From the NCBI GenBank assembly GCA_900555805.1, contig USMJ01000096.1:1-5508 (forward strand): a stretch of DNA of 5,508 nucleotides. The letters are read 5' to 3'. Position 1 is the stretch's first letter. The number at the start of each line of letters is the position of its first letter. A program made the position numbers and the translations under genes. The notes beneath the pieces are model-generated. The model was not told the DNA's origin. It ran no database searches and worked only from the letters and a program-made list of their open reading frames with translations. Shown piece after piece: positions 1 through 4,901 of the stretch. This stretch comes from an uncultured Oscillospiraceae bacterium. GTDB lineage: Bacteria > Bacillota > Clostridia > Oscillospirales > Acutalibacteraceae.

Positions 1-633
1 CAGGGGGCAGAGGTTGAGGTCGATAAGCTGTCGCTATATGACGAGGTCGATTTCTCTTCTTATGATTTTATCTATATCGGTTCGGGAACCGAAGAAAAAC
101 AGCTCAAAGCGCTTGAGGATATGAAGGCTAATAAGTCAGATATACTTTCGGCGTACGAGAAAGGCACTGCTATTCTTGCCACAGGTAACTCGTTTGAGAT
201 GTTCGGCAAGACCATAACAAATCCCGACGGCTCAAAGGTCGACGGCATGGGCTGGCTCGATATCGAAACCACAGTAAACGATAAGCAGAGAACGCTCACC
301 GACGAAATATGCTCGGCGGAATTTCTCGATAAGCCCTGCGTCGGTTTCATCAATAAGGCAAGCGAGATAACAAGCCGAGAAAAGCCGATGTTCGTCTGCG
401 ACTTCGGGGCAGGCAATTCAAAGCAGGACAAAAACGAGGGCGTTATAAAGGGCAGCTTCTACGGAACGCATCTTACGGGACCGTGCCTTGTAAAAAATCC
501 GCATCTGCTTGCCTATTTCGCCTCAATTGTCGCCGAGAAGAAAGGTCTCACCGAGAAGCCGCTCGAGCTTAAGTTCGAAACCAGAGCGTACGAAATAACA
601 CTCGAAGCATTAAGAGGACGAATGAACGGATAA
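1..633 (+). CDS. GatD-like class I glutamine amidotransferase, catalytic residues lost (5' end outside window)
   Basis: The frame is open from base 1, so 210 codons of the C-terminal part are visible and the true start lies upstream. The layout follows GatD, the amidotransferase subunit of the MurT-GatD lipid II isoglutaminyl synthase. In order: a strand and turn YDFIYIGSGTEEKQ (family: IGGGSDREQ), the nucleophile-elbow region ILATGNSFEMFGK, the NPDG turn, a GFINKAS segment, GTHLTGPCLVKNP, and a C-terminal helix. In active GatD the elbow reads ICGGYQ and the histidine sits in GTYLHGP. Here Cys aligns with Gly and His with Thr, and the glutamine-pocket GFENHGG has become GFINKAS. The fold appears kept while glutamine hydrolysis should be lost. 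In this family murT normally lies just upstream, which the window cannot show. Family is confident; loss of catalysis is inferred from alignment by eye from memory. Confidence 0.85.
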   Translation, partial: QGAEVEVDKLSLYDEVDFSSYDFIYIGSGTEEKQLKALEDMKANKSDILSAYEKGTAILATGNSFEMFGKTITNPDGSKVDGMGWLDIETTVNDKQRTLTDEICSAEFLDKPCVGFINKASEITSREKPMFVCDFGAGNSKQDKNEGVIKGSFYGTHLTGPCLVKNPHLLAYFASIVAEKKGLTEKPLELKFETRAYEITLEALRGRMNG

Positions 634-639
634 TTTTAA

Positions 640-652
640 CGGCGCTTCGCCG
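640..652 (+). other. Small intercistronic hairpin before the EEP gene
   Basis: CGGCG-CTT-CGCCG forms a 5-bp stem with a 3-nt loop in the 36-bp gap between the GatD-like gene and the next gene. It lies just ahead of the Shine-Dalgarno at 656-663. There is no T-tract, so it is not a terminator. It could be an mRNA processing or stability element, or it could be chance. Confidence 0.3.
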
Positions 653-669
653 AATGAAAGGGGATAAAT

Positions 670-1551
670 ATGTTTGTAAAATTACTGACAAAACTGACAC
701 AGATCATGCTTGCGCTGAACATCTTTTTGGCGTCGCTGATAGGCGGCTCGGCCGAAATCAAGCCGAACCCGACCGAACCGATAGCCGATAACGCCGATGT
801 TCGCGTCGTCCAGTTCAACCTGAGAATGGGCGGCGTCGGAAAGACCGCAATCGCCTACAGAGCGCCGAGACTGACGGCTCAGCTCAAGGAGACAGCCGCC
901 GACTCAATGGGCTTCCAGGAAGCCACGCTCGAATGGATGCTCTATCTTCAGGAAAATCTGACCGACTATTCATATGTCGGAGTCGCAAGAGCCGACGGAA
1001 AGGTTCTCGGCGAATTCAGCCCGATATTCTATCGAAGCGACAAATATAACGCCGTCGATTCGGGAACATTCTGGCTCTCAAAAACGCCCGATGTTCCCGG
1101 CTCGAAAGATTGGGGTTCGCAAAACATCAGAATATGCACTTGGGTCGTGCTCGAAAACAAGGAGACGGGGGAGAGATATGTTCACATGAACACTCACCTC
1201 GACCATATCAGCGAAAAAGCGAGAGAGAATCAGATGAAAGTCCTGCTGAACAAGGCGGACGAGTTTATCGGAAAGTATCCCGTAGTTTTAACAGGCGATT
1301 TCAATGACGACGACAGTTCGGCTATGTATTCGATCGCATCGGAAAAGCTGAACGACAGCCGTCTGACAGCTCCGGTAACCGACGATAAGGACACATTCCA
1401 TAACTACGGTAAAGTTGTAGTTAAAGGCAGAATTGATTATGTCTTCGTTTCAAAGGAGACTTCTCCGCTCGTGTATCATGTCATTGACGACAAGATAGAC
1501 GGCGACTATCTTTCCGATCATTACGGAATATATGTTGATTTGAAGTTTTGA
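670..1551 (+). CDS. Membrane-targeted endonuclease/exonuclease/phosphatase (EEP) family protein
   Basis: A 293-residue protein carrying the full metal-dependent EEP (DNase I-like) signature. Visible motifs are QFNLRMGG with Asn50, GFQEA with Glu84, NTHLDH with His176, TGDFND with Asp210 and Asn212, IDYVF with Asp256, and the C-terminal SDHYG with Asp283/His284. The set of metal and catalytic residues looks complete, so hydrolysis of a phosphodiester or phosphomonoester is expected, but the substrate cannot be read from sequence. Residues 1-27 are a short basic stretch followed by a hydrophobic segment, which suggests export or a membrane anchor with the domain outside. That would fit nucleic-acid scavenging or a lipid/sugar phosphatase rather than DNA repair. 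The start is supported by GAAAGGGG six bases upstream. It follows the GatD-like gene by 36 bp, possibly in one operon, and ends just before a strong hairpin terminator. Confidence 0.92.
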   Translation: MFVKLLTKLTQIMLALNIFLASLIGGSAEIKPNPTEPIADNADVRVVQFNLRMGGVGKTAIAYRAPRLTAQLKETAADSMGFQEATLEWMLYLQENLTDYSYVGVARADGKVLGEFSPIFYRSDKYNAVDSGTFWLSKTPDVPGSKDWGSQNIRICTWVVLENKETGERYVHMNTHLDHISEKARENQMKVLLNKADEFIGKYPVVLTGDFNDDDSSAMYSIASEKLNDSRLTAPVTDDKDTFHNYGKVVVKGRIDYVFVSKETSPLVYHVIDDKIDGDYLSDHYGIYVDLKF

Positions 1552-1571
1552 TATTAACTAAATAATTTGTT

Positions 1572-1608
1572 GTGACCGCATGGGTTTACCCATGCGGTCA
1601 CTGTTTGT
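1572..1608 (+). terminator. Rho-independent terminator after the EEP gene
   Basis: A perfect 13-bp stem (1572-1584 with 1589-1601, sequence GTGACCGCATGGG and its complement) closes a TTTA loop 20 bp after the EEP stop. The downstream tract is only TGTTTGT, so termination may be weaker than the stem suggests. On the other strand the stem is followed by AACAAATT, so + strand use is favoured. Confidence 0.8.
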
Positions 1609-1633
1609 CCGCTTGATGTTAAGAAATTTTGCT

Positions 1634-1662
1634 TGATTGAATAATGAAAATAAAGTTTTAAT
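1634..1662 (+). promoter_or_regulatory. Possible sigma-A promoter reading into the structured region
   Basis: TTGATT (1634-1639), a 17-bp spacer and TTTAAT (1657-1662) sit in AT-rich DNA after the EEP terminator. Initiation would fall near 1669. A + strand transcript from here would run about 340 nt to the terminator at 1966-2008. The -35 matches only four of six positions and the region is AT-rich, so a chance match is possible. Confidence 0.35.
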
Positions 1663-1668
1663 TTATGA

Positions 1669-1965
1669 CCGATAATGATAAGCTTAGAGCAATATCTGTT
1701 CTCTTTGGGTGCCTTATATTTTCTGCGGAGCTTTCCGTCGGTTCGCGAACAGCCGCAAGATTTAATCCGATATCAGGTCTTATCGGCGCCGCCCGAACAG
1801 TGTAAGCGAATCCCTGCGAAATTCAAGTTCGTGTTAGAGCGCCACGCGGCACTCACCGCCCTGGAGGTCGGTTACCGCGCCGCCGCGCCCTCGAGCCAAC
1901 CCACATCTCACCGAACTTTCGGCGGCGCACAACGCGCGCCGCCTACGCGCGACTATCCGACCGCG
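1669..1965. ncRNA. Candidate structured RNA or intergenic element, unassigned
   Basis: About 300 bp without a convincing gene. Its GC content rises sharply from roughly 1780. It holds several strong hairpins: 1767-1772 with 1781-1786, 1837-1843 with 1848-1854, 1866-1871 with 1896-1901, and 1921-1928 with 1936-1943. The last three each contain one pair that is A-C on the + strand but G-U on the - strand, which would favour a - strand RNA. The promoter-like site at 1634 and the terminator at 1966-2008 instead fit a + strand transcript, so strand is left open. A + frame starting at 1675 is open for 120 codons, but its Arg/Pro/Ala-rich product has no recognisable domain, no ribosome binding site, and reads through the terminator. 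I searched by eye for RNase P, tmRNA, SRP RNA, T-box and common riboswitch cores and found no convincing match. Confidence 0.3.
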
Positions 1966-2008
1966 AAAAAAGCTCCACGCCGAAACAAACGGCATGGAGC
2001 TTTTTTTT
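1966..2008. terminator. Bidirectional terminator
   Basis: A 12-bp stem, AGCTCCACGCCG (1971-1982) with CGGCATGGAGCT (1990-2001), closes an AAACAAA loop. It is flanked by an A-run on the left and eight T on the right, so both strands read a stem followed by U. The single mismatch (1978 with 1994) is C-A on the + strand but a G-U wobble on the - strand. It lies 14 bp past the stop of the - strand membrane-protein gene, its most likely user, and would also stop any + strand transcript from the preceding element. Confidence 0.88.
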
Positions 2009-2021
2009 GTCGTATTAAGTT

Positions 2022-3137
2022 TTATACAAGCTCATAGTTTTCTTCAAGCTCTCTGATGACAGAGTTAAGCTTGCGGATTCTGATGGCCGAGAAAAGTATG
2101 ACAAGCACAAGATAAATACCGAGAGCCGCAAAGGCGACAACCGAATAGTCGGCGACAATGTTTCTGACAACCGCTATGTTCGGCGTCTTGAATTTGGCGC
2201 TTCCGAGAATGTTGGCCTGGCTTACTCTGTATACCGTCGATCTCATGCTGACGGCATAAACTCCGTCACCGAAACCTATGACGTCCGCAACGGCGAGCGT
2301 CCGGTCCGCGTCGACGAACAGAAGCGTGTCGTTGCCCTGAACGCGGCCCTGCTTGACAAAAATATATTCGCCGACGTTCTTGTCGCTTTTGATCTTTTCG
2401 CCGTCGACATAGCCGACCGTGATTCCCGAAATCTTGATATAGCCCTCATCCGATTTGTCGACCGCATATATGAGCGCGGCGCAAGCGCTTGCGAGTATGC
2501 CGATTATCAGGAAGACCACGAGAAGAATTATCGCCGCCCTGCGTTTTCCGAACGGCATTTGCACCGTTTTTTCGAGCTTCTTCTGTTCCTTGATTCGTTT
2601 TTTCTCGTTTTCGATCGTGTTTTTTGCGTCCTCTTTCGCCTTTTTGATGGCGTCCTTTTCGCTCTGCCTGTCGTCCTTCGACGGTGTGGGCTTCGCCGCT
2701 AAGTCGATTATCGAATCCGACAAATCGGGAAAGCTCTCAAGCGCTGTCTTTTCATCGACAAGCGGTTCTTTTTTATCCATTTTTTCATCCTCCGACGGTT
2801 CATTTTCCTCTGTTTTTGTGAATGTTATGTCGCCGAGGACATCGTCAAGTTTTGAGAAATCCTCCGACAGAAAATCCAATATCTCTTCGTGGCTGTAAGG
2901 CTCCGACGGGTCTTTGTGCGGAAGCTGCGGAATTTTGCGCTCGCTTTCAATCTGAGCGCTTTCTGTTTTATTCGGTACAACTTCGGTGTACATCGAAAGG
3001 TCAATTTCCTCGTCGGGCATGGCTTCTTTCGGCGCTTCAGTCTCCGTAACGGGGGAGATTTCTTCCTCCGGGAGAGTCTCGCCGCTGAAAAAGTCAATAT
3101 TCAGATCGTCAAGTGATTTGGGTCTGTGTAGCTGCAT
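2022..3137 (-). CDS. Two-TM membrane protein with acidic cytoplasmic tail and SipW-like (apparently inactive) outer domain
   Basis: A 371-residue protein. Residues 1-150 are rich in Asp, Glu, Ser and Pro and probably disordered. Residues 155-200 form a charged Lys/Glu helix. TM1 spans about 201-226, an outer domain about 227-328, and TM2 about 331-352, followed by a short basic tail. The outer domain and TM2 echo SipW/archaeal-type signal peptidase I: GEYIFVKQ resembles GDxVxVK, then a VIGFGDGVYAV strand, then ILGSAKFKTPNI before TM2 resembles the GKxxFxIPxIG element. The catalytic SMxP is replaced by SGITVGYVDG, with no Ser-Met-Pro and no clear Lys dyad, so peptidase activity is not expected. 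The similarity is weak and could be shared architecture only. The start has AGGAAAGG (3147-3154) nine bases upstream. It lies 19 bp after the DivIVA-like gene and is presumably co-transcribed, which suggests a role at the division site or cell pole (inference). Confidence 0.8.
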   Translation of the reverse strand: MQLHRPKSLDDLNIDFFSGETLPEEEISPVTETEAPKEAMPDEEIDLSMYTEVVPNKTESAQIESERKIPQLPHKDPSEPYSHEEILDFLSEDFSKLDDVLGDITFTKTEENEPSEDEKMDKKEPLVDEKTALESFPDLSDSIIDLAAKPTPSKDDRQSEKDAIKKAKEDAKNTIENEKKRIKEQKKLEKTVQMPFGKRRAAIILLVVFLIIGILASACAALIYAVDKSDEGYIKISGITVGYVDGEKIKSDKNVGEYIFVKQGRVQGNDTLLFVDADRTLAVADVIGFGDGVYAVSMRSTVYRVSQANILGSAKFKTPNIAVVRNIVADYSVVAFAALGIYLVLVILFSAIRIRKLNSVIRELEENYELV

Positions 3138-3156
3138 ATCGCTCTGCCTTTCCTGT

Positions 3157-3696
3157 TTATGCTTCGAGATTTTCTTTGACGAGGCTGAGCTTTTCGAGAA
3201 TGGATTTCTTGATCTGCGTCAGCTCGTTTATTTCGTTTTCCGTTTTTTTCTTCTTCGCCTCAAGCTCGTCGAGTTCATGCTGAGCGCCGGTTATTCTGCT
3301 TGAGAAAATCATATCCTGCGTTTTGTAGGCTTCGTTGACGATTTCCTGCGCCTTTTTGTTTGCTGCGGAAATTATGCCATTGACGATTTTCGCTGTGTCC
3401 GAGTCGTAGCCGTTCGGCTTTTCTTCGGCTTCGACGGGTTTTTCCGCCTGTTCCGTCAGCGATTTCAGCTTCGCCGCGAGGAGTTTGCAGTCGCCGAGGA
3501 GCTTTTCGTTTTCCTTTTTTAAGCTTTCGATTTCCGAGGCCGCGTCGGCGTCGACCTTGCCGTCTTCGAGCTGTTTTTCGATTTCGTTGCTCCACTGAAC
3601 GGCGTTTTTATATTCCGTTTGAAGCATTTCGACATACCTGTCGACTTCCTCTATCGAATAGCCGTTGGCCTCCGTTTTAAATTTCATCTGCGCCAT
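3157..3696 (-). CDS. DivIVA-domain coiled-coil protein
   Basis: A 179-residue protein from the chosen start. The N-terminus MKFKTEANGYSIEEVDRYVE matches the DivIVA/GpsB membrane-binding N-domain (hydrophobic and basic residues, then GYSxEEVDxYV). A coiled coil at roughly 22-88 follows, then an acidic linker around 86-100, and a second long helical region at 101-179 rich in Lys, Glu and Ala. DivIVA proteins bind negatively curved membrane and recruit partners for septation or polar processes. This one is longer than GpsB and may be a lineage-specific adaptor. The frame extends upstream to an ATG at 3762, but that lies upstream of the predicted transcription start near 3724. I therefore place the start at 3696 (MAQMKF), behind a GGGTG-type ribosome binding site; 3687 is an alternative. 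It is the first gene of an operon with the membrane protein that follows. Confidence 0.87.
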   Translation of the reverse strand: MAQMKFKTEANGYSIEEVDRYVEMLQTEYKNAVQWSNEIEKQLEDGKVDADAASEIESLKKENEKLLGDCKLLAAKLKSLTEQAEKPVEAEEKPNGYDSDTAKIVNGIISAANKKAQEIVNEAYKTQDMIFSSRITGAQHELDELEAKKKKTENEINELTQIKKSILEKLSLVKENLEA

Positions 3697-3730
3697 ATAT
3701 ACACACCCACTAATATTATTATACATCATA

Positions 3731-3759
3731 ATTATATAGCATAACGCCGAATTTTTCAA
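3731..3759 (-). promoter_or_regulatory. Near-consensus sigma-A promoter of the DivIVA operon
   Basis: Read on the - strand: TTGAAA (3759-3754), exactly 17 bp, then TATAAT (3736-3731). Initiation is expected near 3724, giving a leader of about 28 nt to the ATG at 3696. This placement is the main evidence against starts further upstream. Confidence 0.85.
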
Positions 3760-3760
3760 C

Positions 3761-3775
3761 ATTTTGCGCTAAAAT
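3761..3775. repeat. Palindrome ATTTT-N5-AAAAT upstream of the DivIVA promoter
   Basis: Five-base perfect arms around GCGCT, immediately upstream of the DivIVA -35 box. It resembles the palindrome at 3803-3818 in having AT arms and a GCGC-like centre. It is a possible operator half of the divergent region, but short AT arms can arise by chance. Confidence 0.3.
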
Positions 3776-3802
3776 TTCCGATGAAAATACAGCCATTTTT
3801 TA

Positions 3803-3818
3803 AATTTGCGCCCAAATT
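3803..3818. promoter_or_regulatory. Palindromic operator candidate next to the lipoprotein promoter
   Basis: AATTTG-CGCC-CAAATT, perfect six-base arms, ends one base before the -35 box (3820) of the lipoprotein gene. The position fits an activator or repressor site acting on that promoter and possibly on the divergent DivIVA promoter. No cognate regulator is encoded in the window. Confidence 0.4.
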
Positions 3819-3819
3819 A

Positions 3820-3848
3820 TTGTAATCGACAGCGTTCGGTGATATAAT
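3820..3848 (+). promoter_or_regulatory. Sigma-A promoter of the lipoprotein gene
   Basis: TTGTAA (3820-3825), a 17-bp spacer, and a perfect TATAAT (3843-3848). Initiation is expected near 3855, leaving a leader of about 36 nt that holds the AGGAGG ribosome binding site at 3877-3882. Confidence 0.8.
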
Positions 3849-3890
3849 AATACAAGGTACAATCCGAATGAGTAAAAGGAGGAAGTATAA

Positions 3891-4595
3891 ATGAAAAAAG
3901 CAGTTTCCTGCATGATTTGCGCCGTTTTACTTGCGCTGACGCTGTGCGCCTGTTCGGGCGGCGACGCGTTGGGCTTGGTTATAGTGCTTAACTGCGACAG
4001 CGCGGACAGCACATGGCAGCTCGAAATGACAAAGCAGGGCGTTGTTGACACGGTCGGCGACGGGGCGGAGAAAGATCCGTCAACGGGCGATATGTCGTTC
4101 GTCTTTGAGGCGGTCGGCGAAGGCGAGACCGAGCTTGATTTCTATTATATAAAGGTCGGCAGCGCGGACACGAGCCAAGCGACCCGTGTAAGAAAATACA
4201 GTATTTCGGTCAACGCTGACTTCGAGATAACAAGCAAGCTGATCTCAGACGAGGAAATAACGGTTCCTGCCGTTAAGATAAATGACAAAAAGGAAGCTCA
4301 AGAGCTCCTTGAGGAAAAACTCGATATCCAGCGCAACGCCCGGGCCAAGCACGTTGACCACGCCGGGCGTGCACACGCCGCTGGGCAGCAGATGGAGCGC
4401 AAAACGGCCATAATCATTGATGATGGTATGACCGGCATTCGCGCCGCCCTGGAAACGAACCACAATGTCAGACTCGGAGGCCAGCATATCGGTGATTTTG
4501 CCCTTGCCCTCGTCGCCCCAATTCGCGCCAACAATCGCACGGACCATGGAAGGTTCAACCCCTTTCAAAGCAAAAGCGGCAAAAAGCCGCCATGA
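3891..4595 (+). CDS. Lipoprotein with chagasin-like (I42) domain; C-terminal ~90 codons are antisense purA
   Basis: The start is secure: AGGAGG at 3877-3882, eight bases before ATG. Residues 1-20 are a lipoprotein signal peptide, with lipobox LCAC and lipidated Cys21, so the protein is anchored on the outer membrane face. Residues about 27-113 resemble the chagasin/I42 cysteine-protease-inhibitor fold: [15 protein letters not shown] at the place of the LxxNPTTGYxW strand-loop, then [20 protein letters not shown], then a closing YSISVN strand. The three inhibitory loops (NPTTGY, GxGG, RPW) are not conserved, so inhibition of peptidases is doubtful. From about residue 138 to the stop (4300-4595) the frame is simply the complement of purA and its leader, and should not be treated as real protein. 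The genuine C-terminus is missing because of a chimeric join near 4300-4330. Confidence 0.72.
   Translation: MKKAVSCMICAVLLALTLCACSGGDALGLVIVLNCDSADSTWQLEMTKQGVVDTVGDGAEKDPSTGDMSFVFEAVGEGETELDFYYIKVGSADTSQATRVRKYSISVNADFEITSKLISDEEITVPAVKINDKKEAQELLEEKLDIQRNARAKHVDHAGRAHAAGQQMERKTAIIIDDGMTGIRAALETNHNVRLGGQHIGDFALALVAPIRANNRTDHGRFNPFQSKSGKKPP
4245..4547 (-). pseudogene. purA: Adenylosuccinate synthetase, N-terminal fragment
   Basis: From ATG at 4547 the first 82 codons are unmistakable PurA, the GTP-dependent enzyme joining IMP and aspartate in AMP synthesis. The P-loop-like GDEGKGK with the catalytic Asp (residue 12) and the GGANAGHT segment with the catalytic His (residue 40) are intact. 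These are followed by ALHLLPSGV and a [10 protein letters not shown] strand and helix. PurA homology stops at FFLKEL (codon 82, base 4302). The remaining codons down to the stop at 4245 are the complement of the lipoprotein gene. The family length is about 425-430 residues, so about four fifths is absent. A TTG at 4568 in frame is a weaker start; AAAGGGG (4559-4565) lies 11 bases before the ATG. The piece has its own promoter (4653-4681) and is inverted relative to both neighbours. It is either a real pseudogene or an assembly fragment. Confidence 0.9.
4566..4590 (-). terminator. Possible attenuator hairpin in the purA leader
   Basis: On the - strand GCGGC-TTTTT-GCCGC (4590-4576) is followed directly by TTTTGCTTT. 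That is a short intrinsic-terminator shape located between the purA promoter and its ribosome binding site. The stem has only five pairs, so it would be weak. It may mark transcription attenuation of purA or simply lie near the ribosome binding site. Confidence 0.35.
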
Positions 4596-4652
4596 TAGAC
4601 ATGCGCATGCGCCGCCTTCGGCGAACGCAGACCGTCTCTGAACCAGTCGTTT

Positions 4653-4681
4653 ATGATACAGGAAATGACGAATTTTGTCAA
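4653..4681 (-). promoter_or_regulatory. Sigma-A promoter of purA
   Basis: Read on the - strand: consensus TTGACA (4681-4676), 17 bp, then TATCAT (4658-4653). Initiation would fall near 4646, leaving a leader of about 100 nt before the ATG at 4547. This shows that the purA-derived piece extends to at least 4681. Confidence 0.78.
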
Positions 4682-4720
4682 GCGGTTTCGCGTTTTTTGT
4701 TCGTAAATCTGTTCACACCG

Positions 4721-4738
4721 CGCATGCGTCTCCATGCG
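4721..4738. repeat. Hairpin near a mosaic junction
   Basis: CGCATG-CGTCTC-CATGCG, six-base perfect arms, lies between the purA promoter piece and the sigma-like fragment. Related GCATGCG words also occur at 4601-4611 in the purA leader. Such repeats are common breakpoints, either in vivo or during amplification. Confidence 0.4.
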
Positions 4739-4901
4739 GAAGCGCCGCGTCGTCCGGCGCGAGCTTGACATGATCGAACAGGGCATGGCGGAGCTGAGCG
4801 AATACGAGCAGGATCTCATGGACGTGTTTTTCGTGCGGCGTGCAAAAAACGCCACCGAAATCATCGCCGAAAAATGGTTCAAGGAACGTTCGCAGATATA
4901 C
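4734..4901 (+). pseudogene. ArpU/RinA-like phage regulator fragment (sigma region 4-type HTH)
   Basis: The first ~56 codons of the frame beginning at ATG 4734 resemble the C-terminal part of small phage late-transcription regulators of the ArpU/RinA/DUF1492 type. The pattern is IEQGMAELSEYEQDLMDVFF (helix pair around a short turn), then RRAKNATEIIAEKWFKERSQIY, an HTH in which ERSQIYSDR matches the recognition-helix region often seen as ERSQVYRxRDKAL. The upstream half of such proteins is absent: the frame is closed by TAA at 4704, and the DNA before that is the purA promoter piece. The downstream end runs in frame into alanine racemase. Family assignment is from motif memory and is moderate. 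Confidence 0.55.

Noticed and set aside
974..1307. Overlapping small frames inside the EEP gene
   Set aside because: They have no independent ribosome binding sites or motifs and lie within a gene with complete family signatures.
1730..1765. Minus-strand GACGGAAAG...CAGAAAATATA resembling an RNase P RNA segment
   Set aside because: The required GAGGAAAGTCC core and the 3' ACAGAA...GGCTTA element are not found at the expected distances, so the resemblance is treated as chance.
1855..1880. GGTCGGTTACCGCG on the + strand as a T-box antiterminator
   Set aside because: Only a loose match to AGGGTGGTACCGCG, no terminator overlapping its 3' side, and the gene downstream is convergent, so nothing would be regulated.
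1675..2037. 120-codon + strand open frame (starts ATAATGATAAGC region) as a protein gene
   Set aside because: No ribosome binding site, Arg/Pro/Ala-rich composition typical of GC-rich non-coding DNA, no domain, and it runs through the bidirectional terminator into the next gene's stop region.
4300..4595. C-terminal extension of the lipoprotein as a novel domain
   Set aside because: It is the exact antisense of a conserved purA start, which explains its length and odd His/Arg/Ala composition.
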